Below, piece by piece: positions 56,123 to 64,000 of a stretch of 64,000 nt of DNA. Numbering within the stretch: the first letter of the stretch is position 1; each line of letters starts with the position of its first letter. The notes beneath the pieces were generated by a model that saw only the letters and a program-made list of their open reading frames with translations, did not search any database and was not told where the DNA came from. A program made the translations under genes and the position numbers. This DNA is from Marinobacter salicampi. Lineage in GTDB: Bacteria > Pseudomonadota > Gammaproteobacteria > Pseudomonadales > Oleiphilaceae. The stretch is taken from the NCBI RefSeq assembly GCF_011074795.1, contig NZ_JAAMPF010000002.1:124001-188000 (forward strand). The letters are read 5' to 3'.

Positions 56123-56695
56123 TTATTCGAGCGCCTCAAGAAGAGCATGGAGTCTGTTGAGGCGCTCAATCGGGTCCTGCAGTTCAACCAGCTTCTGTTT
56201 TTCCTGCTTATCCAGAGGCAGCAATTCCGTTAAACGCCAGCCAACCTCCCGTGCATCCTCGAAATTCACTTTCATTTCCAACTCATTCACTACCGGATGC
56301 TTCAGCAGAGCCCTGAGCACGACCGGGAGTTCGGAAAAGGCCAGGGGCACAGGCAGATCCACTTCATCCAGAAGCACCTCCGCATCCCCCATGTTCAAGC
56401 CATCCGGGGCCTTCCAGGTTTTTACCACGGTGACCTTGGCTTCGCCTTCCACGGTAATGCCAAGCAAACCGTTATCCATCTGCTGGAAATCCACAATGCG
56501 GACGTAAGTGCCAATATCATAGAAAGCGGCGGCTGTGCTGGTTTCCAGGCCTTCCCGAAGCAGCACCACCACAAAGCCACGATCTTCCTTCAGGCAGCGG
56601 GTGAGCATATCAACGTAGCGGGGCTCAAACAGCTGCAGTGGAATGCGACCCCGCGGCAGAATAATCGAGTTGAGTGGAAAAAGTGGTACATGCAT
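56123..56695 (-). CDS. Lon N-terminal (substrate-binding) domain protein
   Basis: 190 residues made almost wholly of the Lon N-domain: VPLFPLNSIILPRGRIPLQLFEPRYVDML in outline at the start and the helical tail ending PIERLNRLHALLEALE. There is no AAA+ or protease part. It may act as an adaptor or inhibitor for proteolysis; function not established. Convergent with the DedA-PAP2 gene, whose stop is one base away. Confidence 0.85.
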   Translation of the reverse strand: MHVPLFPLNSIILPRGRIPLQLFEPRYVDMLTRCLKEDRGFVVVLLREGLETSTAAAFYDIGTYVRIVDFQQMDNGLLGITVEGEAKVTVVKTWKAPDGLNMGDAEVLLDEVDLPVPLAFSELPVVLRALLKHPVVNELEMKVNFEDAREVGWRLTELLPLDKQEKQKLVELQDPIERLNRLHALLEALE

Positions 56696-56729
56696 AAGTA
56701 ACTCTGTCAGTCGTATGGCGGCGCCGGCT

Positions 56730-57974
56730 TCAGTGAATAGACAGTAAGCGGTGGACTTCGTCCACCCGGGCCCGGGCCTGGGTCAAAATCTGCAGACTAC
56801 GGGAGGCGTTCAGTTCCAGCTCCCCCAGCCGATGATACGCCGGTACCGCCTCAAAAGCCGGCAGGTCAGCGCCTTGATCGCTACCGATCATAGCGTGTAG
56901 CTGGGCAACAATGACAATATCCACAAGCTGCGGCGCCGCGCCGCTGCTCTCAAAATGCCAGTCTTCGGCGTGCCTGGCAGCTTCGACAAAAGAGACGGGA
57001 AACTCCCAGTTCTCCAGCACTGCCGCCCCTACATCCCCACGCAGCTCTGCAATGGCCTTTTGCAATTGCTCGGGCTCAATGGCGTGGTTTTCGGCCCGCA
57101 CTAATACTGGCACCGTGCCGATGTCATGCAGCAGTCCGGCAAGAAGCGCTTCCTCCGGGTCCAGCCTGGTCACGCTATCTGCCAGAACCCAACACAGGGC
57201 AGCAACTTCGCGGGAGTGACGCCAGAGATGGTCCATTAGCTTCTGCAGCTCGGGCTGACGGGTTTTGAACACCTCCCGCATGGAAAACACCGTGACCAGT
57301 TGCCGGGTGGTCCGGGTGCCAAGCCTGACTACCGTTTCACGCACATTTCGTATGTCGTTAAATCCACGGTATAAGGGGCTGTTACAGGCCCTCACCAGCT
57401 TCGCCGCCATGGCCGGGTCTGCCGTTATTACCTGGGCGATCTGTTCAGCTGTCGAATCCTCACGGTCCGCAGCCCGGCGAACCTTCCACGCCACATCGGG
57501 AACACTGGGCAGGGACAGCTGGTTTGACCTAAGCTCTGCGTAGAACTCCATCAGCAGACGATGCTCTTCACCTGCGCCGCTTTCTTCTTGCAGCGAGTCC
57601 ATTTCAACCTGCCGAATTGGCGCCGAGCGGAGCATTTGTGCCAACACGCCCTGGTTGACCACAAGAAACTCACAGGCGCTGGCAGCTGTCACATCGTACA
57701 TACGGGGCTGAAGCCGTGCTATGGCATTAACGGCTTTTTCGGTATCTGCCTCTATCCTGGTATTCCGCCCATCAGCCGAGCATAGATCGACCATGCCCTC
57801 GAGCAGAAAATACTCCAGGCCATCCTGATCACCGCGTTGCAAAACCCGCTCACCAGCTCTATGACGCTTACGCTCACAACGATCCGCCAGCAGTATCAAC
57901 TGCTCGTCAGTCAGGCGCTTCAGGGGCTGCAGCTTCTTCAGGCGCTGCAATATAAGACTTTCGGGGCTGGCCAA
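56730..57974 (-). CDS. Cyclic-nucleotide-binding-like plus HDOD domain protein
   Basis: 414 residues. The N-terminal cNMP-like beta barrel (about 25-125) shows RAGERVLQRGDQDGLEYFLLEG but its phosphate-binding cassette is weak (LQPRMYDVTAAS). The C-terminal HDOD domain (about 150-350) shows LPSVPDVAWKVRR, IGTVPVLV and a single HD in LLHDIG. HDOD proteins are signalling domains without proven enzyme activity. Start chosen at TTG 57974, seven bases after GGAG; ATG 57980 is one base after GGAG and ATG 58019 has none. Confidence 0.82.
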   Translation of the reverse strand: MASPESLILQRLKKLQPLKRLTDEQLILLADRCERKRHRAGERVLQRGDQDGLEYFLLEGMVDLCSADGRNTRIEADTEKAVNAIARLQPRMYDVTAASACEFLVVNQGVLAQMLRSAPIRQVEMDSLQEESGAGEEHRLLMEFYAELRSNQLSLPSVPDVAWKVRRAADREDSTAEQIAQVITADPAMAAKLVRACNSPLYRGFNDIRNVRETVVRLGTRTTRQLVTVFSMREVFKTRQPELQKLMDHLWRHSREVAALCWVLADSVTRLDPEEALLAGLLHDIGTVPVLVRAENHAIEPEQLQKAIAELRGDVGAAVLENWEFPVSFVEAARHAEDWHFESSGAAPQLVDIVIVAQLHAMIGSDQGADLPAFEAVPAYHRLGELELNASRSLQILTQARARVDEVHRLLSIH

Positions 57975-58214
57975 CGTCATTCTCCGTTCAGGAGTGCCGG
58001 ATACGGGGCACCCAACCATTCAGGGACAAGCAAGACAACGCCATGCCCACACCTTCGCACCTGGTAGCCCGAGTCAAGTCGGCCACCGAATACCAGCCAG
58101 TGCAGTCAGTGAGCAGTTTGTTGCAAATTGTAACCGGAGCCCGCCAAAACAGCCATGCGCCCTGTCATGATTCTGGTATGCTTTTGCGATTTTCAGTTAT
58201 AAGAGACTCTCGAC

Positions 58215-60050
58215 ATGCCCCAGTACCGCTCCAAAACATCCACCGCCGGCCGTAATATGGCTGGAGCACGGGCCCTATGGCGTGCCACCGGCATGAAAGA
58301 CGACGACTTCGGCAAGCCCATTATCGCGGTGGCCAACTCATTTACCCAGTTTGTGCCGGGGCACGTGCACCTGAAGGACCTTGGGCAACTGGTCTGTCGC
58401 GAAATCGAGGCCGCCGGCGGCGTGGCAAAAGAATTCAATACCATTGCAGTTGACGACGGTATCGCCATGGGCCATGACGGCATGCTGTACTCACTTCCAT
58501 CTCGGGAAATCATTGCCGACTCCGTGGAATACATGGTTAATGCTCACTGCGCCGACGCCCTTGTGTGCATCTCAAACTGCGACAAGATTACCCCGGGCAT
58601 GCTGATGGCCGCCTTGAGACTGAACATACCGGCCATTTTCGTGTCCGGTGGTCCGATGGAGGCTGGCAAAACCAAGCTGTCCGAACACAAGCTCGACCTG
58701 GTCGATGCCATGGTCATTGCCGCCGACCCGAACGCCACCGATGAAATGGTCGAAGAGTATGAGCGTAGCGCCTGCCCCACCTGCGGTTCCTGTTCCGGCA
58801 TGTTTACCGCAAACTCGATGAATTGCCTGACCGAAGCCATTGGTCTTTCGCTGCCTGGCAATGGTTCCATGCTGGCAACACATTCTGATCGCGAAACCCT
58901 GTTCCTGAAGGCAGGACGACAGATTGTGGAGAATGCCAAACGCTATTACGAGGAAGATGACGCCAGTGTGTTGCCGCTGAGCATTGCATCCATGGCGGCC
59001 TTTGAAAATGCCATGGTGCTTGACGTCGCCATGGGGGGCTCAACCAATACCATCCTGCATTTGCTGGCAGCAGCCCAAGAAGGCGGCGTTGCCTTTACCC
59101 TGAACGAAATCGACCAACTGTCACGGAAAGTTCCTCAGTTATGCAAAGTGGCGCCCAACTCCCCGCTCTACCACATGGAGGATGTGCACCGGGCCGGAGG
59201 TGTTATGGGTATTCTCGGCGAGCTTGAGCGGGCCGGACTGATTAAAGCGGATGTACCTACCGTCCACGCGCGAACCCTGGGCCAAGCACTCGAGGCCTGG
59301 GACATCATGCGTAACCCGAGCCCGGACGTGATTCAGTTCTTCCGGGCCGGGCCGGCGGGCATCCCGACCCAGCAGGCTTTCAGTCAAAGCACCCGCTGGC
59401 CCTCGGTGGACGGTGACCGGGCACAGGGCTGCATCCGCAGTGCAGAGCATGCCTACTCGAAGGAAGGCGGCCTGGCGGTTCTGTTCGGGAACCTGGCCCT
59501 GGACGGGTGTGTTGTCAAAACCGCAGGGGTCGACGAAAGCATTTTTGTCTTCGAAGGCCCCGCTCGTGTATACGAAAGCCAGGAAGCAGCGGTGGCTGGC
59601 ATTCTGGACGACCAGGTTCAACCCGGGGAGGTCGTAGTAATACGGTACGAGGGACCCAAAGGCGGACCAGGCATGCAGGAAATGCTGTACCCCACCAGCT
59701 ACCTTAAATCAAAAGGTCTGGGCAAATGTTGTGCGCTGTTGACCGATGGTCGATTCTCCGGGGGCACATCCGGTCTCTCTATTGGTCATGCTTCGCCGGA
59801 AGCTGCCTCAGGGGGCGCAATAGGACTGGTGGAGAACGGCGACCTTATCCGCATTGACATACCCAACCGAGCCCTTCATCTCCAGCTGGACCAACAGGAA
59901 CTTGACCGCCGCCGTGAGGCCCGCGACCAGTCAGGCTGGCACCCTGAGCATCCACGGCCTAGAAAGGTTTCCGCTGCCCTCAAGGCCTATGCGCTGCTGG
60001 CAACAAGTGCAGACAAGGGCGCTGTCCGGGATCTGACAAAACTGGACTGA
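58215..60050 (+). CDS. ilvD: Dihydroxy-acid dehydratase
   Basis: Third step of isoleucine/valine (and pantothenate) synthesis; 4Fe-4S enzyme of 611 residues. Iron-sulfur cysteines lie in [13 protein letters not shown] and in [38 protein letters not shown] is the C-terminal signature. Length and start [19 protein letters not shown] fit the 4Fe-4S type. It lies alone, with no other ilv genes near. Confidence 0.97.
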   Translation: MPQYRSKTSTAGRNMAGARALWRATGMKDDDFGKPIIAVANSFTQFVPGHVHLKDLGQLVCREIEAAGGVAKEFNTIAVDDGIAMGHDGMLYSLPSREIIADSVEYMVNAHCADALVCISNCDKITPGMLMAALRLNIPAIFVSGGPMEAGKTKLSEHKLDLVDAMVIAADPNATDEMVEEYERSACPTCGSCSGMFTANSMNCLTEAIGLSLPGNGSMLATHSDRETLFLKAGRQIVENAKRYYEEDDASVLPLSIASMAAFENAMVLDVAMGGSTNTILHLLAAAQEGGVAFTLNEIDQLSRKVPQLCKVAPNSPLYHMEDVHRAGGVMGILGELERAGLIKADVPTVHARTLGQALEAWDIMRNPSPDVIQFFRAGPAGIPTQQAFSQSTRWPSVDGDRAQGCIRSAEHAYSKEGGLAVLFGNLALDGCVVKTAGVDESIFVFEGPARVYESQEAAVAGILDDQVQPGEVVVIRYEGPKGGPGMQEMLYPTSYLKSKGLGKCCALLTDGRFSGGTSGLSIGHASPEAASGGAIGLVENGDLIRIDIPNRALHLQLDQQELDRRREARDQSGWHPEHPRPRKVSAALKAYALLATSADKGAVRDLTKLD

Positions 60051-60059
60051 GGTGGTGCT

Positions 60060-60100
60060 GAGCACTCGGGCCCAAATTCAGGCTTTGGGTCCGAATGCTC
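60060..60100. terminator. Long hairpin between convergent genes
   Basis: Bases 60060-60076 pair with 60084-60100 over 17 positions (one mismatch, one G-T), with a seven-base loop TTCAGGC. No T-tract on either side. It lies nine bases after ilvD, and may be a transcript end or a stabilising structure for one or both genes. Confidence 0.5.
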
Positions 60101-60138
60101 CAATATCATGAAAGGGCCCGGCTACATCCAAAAATGGC

Positions 60139-60555
60139 TCAGTTAAAGAAGGACCAGCCGCCATCATCGTCTTCTTCGACCGCTTCCTCTGCCTGGGCCT
60201 TTTCAGCCCGGGGCTCTGGTGCAGCATTGGTGTCGGCGCTGGCGGTCTGGGACGAGCCCTGGGACATTGCCGCCACTTCTACTGACAGGATACCCAGCGC
60301 CTTTTTTGTCGCTTCATCAACCTCACCCGTAACGGTCAGATCCGGATGATCGCTCTGGAATGCCTCCAGGGACGCCCGGGTGCCAGCGTCCATTGAAGTA
60401 TTGACGTTGTTTACCTCGTAACCCGCACCATAAAGGGCATGCTTGAGCGCTACTGTCTCGCTTGCCTGAGCGGTGACCGCAGCACCCGTGAGAAGAACGA
60501 CGAGTGCACCTGAAACCATTAGTTTGCGTGAATAGCTGGTACCGGAACCGAACAT
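60139..60555 (-). CDS. Exported protein with a PG_binding_1-like domain
   Basis: 138 residues from ATG 60555 (GGAG six bases upstream). Signal peptide with core LMVSGALVVLLTGAAVTAQA, then about 55 residues like the peptidoglycan-binding-1 fold (VALKHALYGAGYEV, TRASLEAFQSDHPDL, GEVDEATKKALGI). After this comes a low-complexity linker and an acidic end EEAVEEDDDGGWSFFN. Probably periplasmic; role unknown. Confidence 0.7.
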   Translation of the reverse strand: MFGSGTSYSRKLMVSGALVVLLTGAAVTAQASETVALKHALYGAGYEVNNVNTSMDAGTRASLEAFQSDHPDLTVTGEVDEATKKALGILSVEVAAMSQGSSQTASADTNAAPEPRAEKAQAEEAVEEDDDGGWSFFN

Positions 60556-60687
60556 GAGCAACTCCTACTGCGTTTTTATAAGACTTGGCCTGGCTCAATT
60601 CACATCGAACCTGGCTGCACCGAGCAAAACCATTACTAATCCTTAACCTTAGCACACTTGGCGCGGGGGGCGTGCCATGTCTTCAAC

Positions 60688-61842
60688 TTAGTCTGGCTTG
60701 CCCTGCTCTTTGTGAGCTGCGTCACAATCTGACAACTGAACCTCAGTCTGGCCCGGTCTCTCCTCGGGAGGGAGGGCTTCGGCCTGCCGACGGGAACCCG
60801 AACCCTCACTGAACTCACGAATAAAGATGCCCCAAAAGGCCATGAAAAGGGCTGCCACCAGCGGCCCCATCACAAACCCATTAATACCGAACATCACGAT
60901 TCCGCCGAGGGTGGACAGCAGCACAATGTAATCCGGCAGTTTGGTATCCCGGCCCACCAGGATCGGCCGAAGGATGTTGTCGGCCAGACCAATAACCACC
61001 ACACCAAAAACGGTCAGTATGACGGCCGGAATGATACTTCCGATAGCCGCAAGGTAGAGCGCGGCGGGAATCCAGACAATAGCTGCGCCAACCGCCGGAA
61101 TGAGTGAAACCACAGCCATGACCACACCCCACAACAGCGCGCCCTGAATACCCAGTGCCCAAAAAATGCCACCACCCAGCGCCCCCTGGATTATCGCTAT
61201 TAGCAGATTCCCTTTTACGGTCGCCCGGGTAACCTCCGCAAACTTCGCAAAAAGCAGGCGCTCACGCTCATCACCAAGGGGTAGCGCCTTGATCAGCAAC
61301 TCAACCAGTTTGGTACCGTCCCGCAGCAGAAAAAAGGCCAGGTAGCCCATCAGTGCCAGTCCCAGGAAAAACTGAAAGGTGTTCTGGCCGAACCCGAGGG
61401 CCTGCTTGGCAAGAAATTGGCTGCCTCCGACAAAGGCATTGGAGGCGCGATCCCTGAGGGAGGCAAAATCAATGTTGAACTGGGAGAGGAACGCTTCTAT
61501 CGCAGGAAAGGAGGCATTGATTTTGTCGATATACTCGCCTGGGCGAAGCTCACCGCTCTGAATCGCCTGGTATAGCCACATGCCCTCTGCCACCAGGGAG
61601 GAAATCAGGACGATAACCGGAATAACCACGATGATCAGGCATATAAGCAACGTGAGCAGAGCAATGGTGTTGGGCCTGTCGCCGAGCCTCCTGAGCAGAC
61701 CCTGCTGGACCGGATAAAAAATCAGCGCGATGGCCACCGCCCAGAAGATAGGGCCGGCAAAAGGCTTCATCAACAGGATAAATGCCAGGGACACCAATAA
61801 AAGTGCAGCCAGAAAAGACCGCCTCTCCAAAGCTTCGTACAT
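60688..61842 (-). CDS. AI-2E family (PerM/YdiK-type) membrane protein
   Basis: 384 residues from ATG 61842. Eight or so TM helices with the family order; conserved RxxLxxLxP-like start LERRSFLAALLLVSLAFILLMKPFAGP in outline, central amphipathic region (about 130-180), and the strongly conserved LADNILRPILVGRDTKLPDYIVLLSTLGG in outline near the end. Members transport varied solutes; TqsA exports AI-2, but most substrates are unknown. The C-terminus after residue 350 is polar. Confidence 0.87.
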   Translation of the reverse strand: MYEALERRSFLAALLLVSLAFILLMKPFAGPIFWAVAIALIFYPVQQGLLRRLGDRPNTIALLTLLICLIIVVIPVIVLISSLVAEGMWLYQAIQSGELRPGEYIDKINASFPAIEAFLSQFNIDFASLRDRASNAFVGGSQFLAKQALGFGQNTFQFFLGLALMGYLAFFLLRDGTKLVELLIKALPLGDERERLLFAKFAEVTRATVKGNLLIAIIQGALGGGIFWALGIQGALLWGVVMAVVSLIPAVGAAIVWIPAALYLAAIGSIIPAVILTVFGVVVIGLADNILRPILVGRDTKLPDYIVLLSTLGGIVMFGINGFVMGPLVAALFMAFWGIFIREFSEGSGSRRQAEALPPEERPGQTEVQLSDCDAAHKEQGKPD

Positions 61843-62041
61843 AACCTCTTTTACTCCCCGCTTCCATCTCCCCGAAGCCGGCATGATCGGCGATGCGCGT
61901 GCTCAGGTGCTGATCACAGCCTAGCACGACGGTCATGGTCAGCGTCATCAAAGGCACGTTATAGTGGTAGTTTGATCTTGGAAATATTGCGGCAATCACG
62001 GGAACCAGACAAGACAGGCGGGATCATTGGATCGCGAAACC

Positions 62042-62371
62042 ATGGACACAGACACTGCTCTGGAGGCTGTTCGGGCGCTTGAGCGAGTATTGGCAAGCCG
62101 GACCCATCGAAAAAAGATCATGGGCCAGGAGGTACTGGTGCCCGGCCAGTTAGGCCAGGCCCTGCACCTGCCACTGTTGTTAAGACGGCTGCAGAGCAAA
62201 CAGAAAAGACAGCGGGACCAGGGGCTTGAAGACTTCCTGGTGCTGTGGGACACCCTGTCCAATCCGACACGGCGCCGGGTGATGGACGCTCTGGGCTGGT
62301 ATGACCCCAAGTCACTGGACTGGGAGGACAAACGCTCGAATCGGCGTCCCGACGGTACAGTTGACTCCTAA
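62042..62371 (+). CDS. Small helical protein of unknown function
   Basis: 109 residues, not recognised. Basic and helical: DTALEAVRALERVLASRTHRKKIMG, then LLLRRLQSKQKRQRDQ, then NPTRRRVMDALGWYDPKSLDWED. No signal peptide, TM segment or catalytic motif. Could bind nucleic acid, but nothing shows it. In-frame TTG at 62027 is an alternative start. Divergent from the AI-2E gene. Confidence 0.55.
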   Translation: MDTDTALEAVRALERVLASRTHRKKIMGQEVLVPGQLGQALHLPLLLRRLQSKQKRQRDQGLEDFLVLWDTLSNPTRRRVMDALGWYDPKSLDWEDKRSNRRPDGTVDS

Positions 62372-62487
62372 CCTTTAAATGTAATAAGACAGCCCTATAA
62401 TTGAGCATTGAGCCTATAGAATTTCAAAATCAAGGTTACCAACATCAGAGTCATCCCAGGGATTCAGGGGAACAAAGGAGAAGGAAA

Positions 62488-62736
62488 ATGGTGAAAGAGG
62501 AACATTTCGAGGCGCGTCTGGCAGAAGGTTCGGTAGTACCCACGCTTTTATGTGGTCATTGCAGCTCCACGCTCTCCCGCGCCAAAGTTTTTCGTAACGA
62601 AGGCGCACAACGTTTTGAGCTCCCCTGCGACGTTGTTGGGCTCTGCCAGGCAGACGACTGCGGTGTTCTGAACTGCTGTGACGCGGCCCTCGCTAACCTG
62701 GAAAATCCTTCCAGCATTGTCGATATCGCATCCTGA
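62488..62736 (+). CDS. Cysteine-rich 82-residue protein
   Basis: 82 residues with seven cysteines: Cys22 and Cys25 (CGHC) and, after a 21-residue gap, Cys47, Cys53, Cys58, Cys63 and Cys64. The CxxC pair with later Cys pairs suits a zinc-ribbon-like or metal-binding fold. Start at ATG 62488 has GGAG seven bases upstream and is clearly better than an earlier in-frame codon at 62401. Cytoplasmic (no signal peptide). Function unknown; a redox or metal role is only suggestive. Confidence 0.7.
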   Translation: MVKEEHFEARLAEGSVVPTLLCGHCSSTLSRAKVFRNEGAQRFELPCDVVGLCQADDCGVLNCCDAALANLENPSSIVDIAS

Positions 62737-62855
62737 CGCAATCGGGCAACGCTCTGTTACGCAAACGAAACATATTTTCGGGCCATCTGATTTAAGCTAA
62801 TCCTGATCTGGCCGGGGCACCGGCCGCGCACCAATCAGTCAGGACAGTCGATGGC

Positions 62856-63755
62856 ATGCGTATCCTAAGAACCGACGAGGCCCGCTTTGCGGGGCTTGCA
62901 GATTACCCTTTTGAACCACGCTATCTGGACGTCGGACCTGGGCTGAGAATGCACTACGTTGACGAAGGCAAGGCCACGGGGCACCCGATAGTCATGCTTC
63001 ACGGTGAGCCTTCCTGGTCCTACCTCTATCGCCACATGATCCCGAGGATCGCTGAAGCGGGTCACCGGGTACTTGCCCCGGATCTGATTGGCTTTGGCAA
63101 ATCCGACAAGCCGGTGGATATAGCTGACTACAGCTATGAGAATCACCTTCTCTGGCTTGAAAGATGGCTGGAAGCTCTCGACCTCCGGCATATCACCCTG
63201 GTCTGCCAGAACTGGGGCTCCTTACTGGGCCTGCGGCTGGTCGCCAAGCATCCGCACCGATTCGAGCGGATTATCGTGGGTAACGGCACACTACCCACGG
63301 GCGAGGAGAGCGTGCCTGCAGTATTCACGGTCTGGAAGGCCTTTGCCCGCTACAGTCCCTGGTTTCCCATCAGCCGGATTATCCAGCTGGGTACAGCCCG
63401 CACCCTCACCCGCGCTGAACTTGATGCCTATGAGGCACCTTTCCCCACCGCCATGTATAAAGCGGGCGCTCGAGCTTTTCCACGGCTCGTGCCCATCGCT
63501 CCTGCAGACCCGGCAAGCCTGGCCAACAGGGCAGCATGGGAAATCCTGCGAAAGTGGAAAAAACCGTTCATAACCTGTTTCAGTAGCGGTGACCCCATTC
63601 ACCATGGCGGCGATCGCTACCTCCAGCGCCATATTCCCGGTGCCCACGGCCAACCTCATATCACGCTGAGAGGGGGCCATTTTCTTCAGGAAGACTCACC
63701 TGAAGATTTCGCCAGAGTCATCATCGATGCCTGTAAACACGAGCTCGCCGCCTGA
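62856..63755 (+). CDS. Haloalkane-dehalogenase homologue with Asn in place of the nucleophile
   Basis: Alpha/beta-hydrolase of 299 residues close to haloalkane dehalogenases of the DhlA subfamily: HGEPSWSYLYRHMIP oxyanion and halide region, GFGKSDKP, acid Asp246 (SSGDP) and base His275 (GGHFLQED). The nucleophile elbow reads VCQNWGS, with Asn119 (codon AAC) where family members have Asp in VxQDWGG. Canonical dehalogenase chemistry needs that Asp, so the enzyme should be inactive or altered. Trp120, one of the halide ligands, is kept. The cap domain follows residue 150. It may be a pseudoenzyme or a hydrolase with other chemistry. Confidence 0.85.
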   Translation: MRILRTDEARFAGLADYPFEPRYLDVGPGLRMHYVDEGKATGHPIVMLHGEPSWSYLYRHMIPRIAEAGHRVLAPDLIGFGKSDKPVDIADYSYENHLLWLERWLEALDLRHITLVCQNWGSLLGLRLVAKHPHRFERIIVGNGTLPTGEESVPAVFTVWKAFARYSPWFPISRIIQLGTARTLTRAELDAYEAPFPTAMYKAGARAFPRLVPIAPADPASLANRAAWEILRKWKKPFITCFSSGDPIHHGGDRYLQRHIPGAHGQPHITLRGGHFLQEDSPEDFARVIIDACKHELAA

Positions 63756-63792
63756 CGACAGCTCGGGCTTTGGTTTCTCCCCACAACGAGTT

Positions 63793-64000
63793 CTAGCCAA
63801 ACACTGTCACCGTCTGTCTGCTCAATGCCACCAGTTCTCCCTGCCGGGTCCATATACCGGCATGGGTGTGACCATAGCCGGACCCGGCCTGGTCTATGGT
63901 GGCGCGATAGAGTAGCCAGTCATCGGCCTTGATTTCCGGTCGCGGGTGCACGATGTCAAAGGCCCAGCTCAGGGAACTCGCGGGCGCCGGTTGCTTCAGA
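63793..64000 (-). CDS. tesB: TesB-like acyl-CoA thioesterase, C-terminal part (runs off the window)
   Basis: The last 69 codons of an open frame end at TAG 63795-63793 on the minus strand. The end reads DDWLLYRATIDQAGSGYGHTHAGIW and QGELVALSRQTVTVF in outline, the second hotdog half of acyl-CoA thioesterase II and its relatives. The gene start is outside the window. Convergent with the dehalogenase homologue. Confidence 0.75.
   Translation of the reverse strand, partial: LKQPAPASSLSWAFDIVHPRPEIKADDWLLYRATIDQAGSGYGHTHAGIWTRQGELVALSRQTVTVFG

Noticed and set aside
1..64000. CRISPR arrays, prophage, insertion sequences, toxin-antitoxin pairs, defence islands
   Set aside because: No repeat-spacer pattern, no transposase, integrase or phage structural gene, and no nuclease-type defence gene was seen; gene order is conserved core chromosome.

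Overview
This window is chromosomal DNA of a free-living gammaproteobacterium, most likely Marinobacter or a close relative; that assignment is inferred from gene content and order. The stretch hemA / TPR lipoprotein / lolB / ispE / tRNA-Gln / prs / rplY / pth / ychF / tRNA-Met matches the order known from Pseudomonas. The ancillary genes (PPi-type phosphofructokinase, haloalkane-dehalogenase homologue, O-acetylhomoserine sulfhydrylase, several GGDEF proteins) suit a marine heterotroph. Gene density is high. After start correction no gene-free stretch exceeds about 300 bases. I see no prophage, insertion sequence, CRISPR array, integron or rRNA operon.

Layout. 0-7.7 kb: start of hemA (minus), then outer-membrane lipoprotein sorting, isoprenoid precursor synthesis, PRPP synthesis and translation genes with two tRNAs. 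7.8-14.3 kb: metY, lipA, a chemoreceptor and an RND/MMPL-type exporter. 14.4-17.4 kb (minus): a ybhP-clsB-ybhN phospholipid operon. 17.6-23.1 kb: a Spy-like periplasmic protein, a YlqF-type GTPase, a lone fabB, an Anr/FNR oxygen sensor with its own FNR box, a reductase-like protein without catalytic residues, and a small orphan. 23-31.3 kb (minus): rnr-rlmB and rpsF-rpsR-DUF2232-rplI-dnaB-alr. 31.5-37 kb: tRNA-Leu, a large unknown lipoprotein, an acyl-CoA dehydrogenase, and mpl-ubiX. 37.2-42.3 kb: PPi-PFK, glutaredoxin, YqaA protein, AarF/UbiB-like kinase, diguanylate cyclase. 42.2-52.4 kb (minus): the elongasome and cell-wall cluster proA-nadD-rsfS-rlmH-mrdA-rodA-mltB-rlpA-dacA-ybeD-lipB. 52.6-56.1 kb: two membrane proteins with degenerate GGDEF domains, tightly coupled to a DedA-PAP2 fusion. 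56.1-64 kb: Lon-N-domain protein, cNMP-HDOD protein, ilvD, a PG-binding-like protein, an AI-2E family membrane protein, two orphans, a haloalkane-dehalogenase homologue with Asn at the nucleophile position, and the end of a TesB-like thioesterase gene.

How it works together. Most of the window is housekeeping: translation, envelope building, cofactor and amino-acid synthesis. The three tRNA genes appear to share one promoter design (TTGACA, 17-bp spacer, A-rich -10, GCGCC discriminator), which suggests joint growth-rate or stringent control. One of these promoters lies inside ispE. The best candidates for new biology are the degenerate-GGDEF pair joined to the DedA-PAP2 fusion, the D-to-N dehalogenase homologue, the catalytically stripped reductase beside Anr, and the Cys-rich 82-residue protein.
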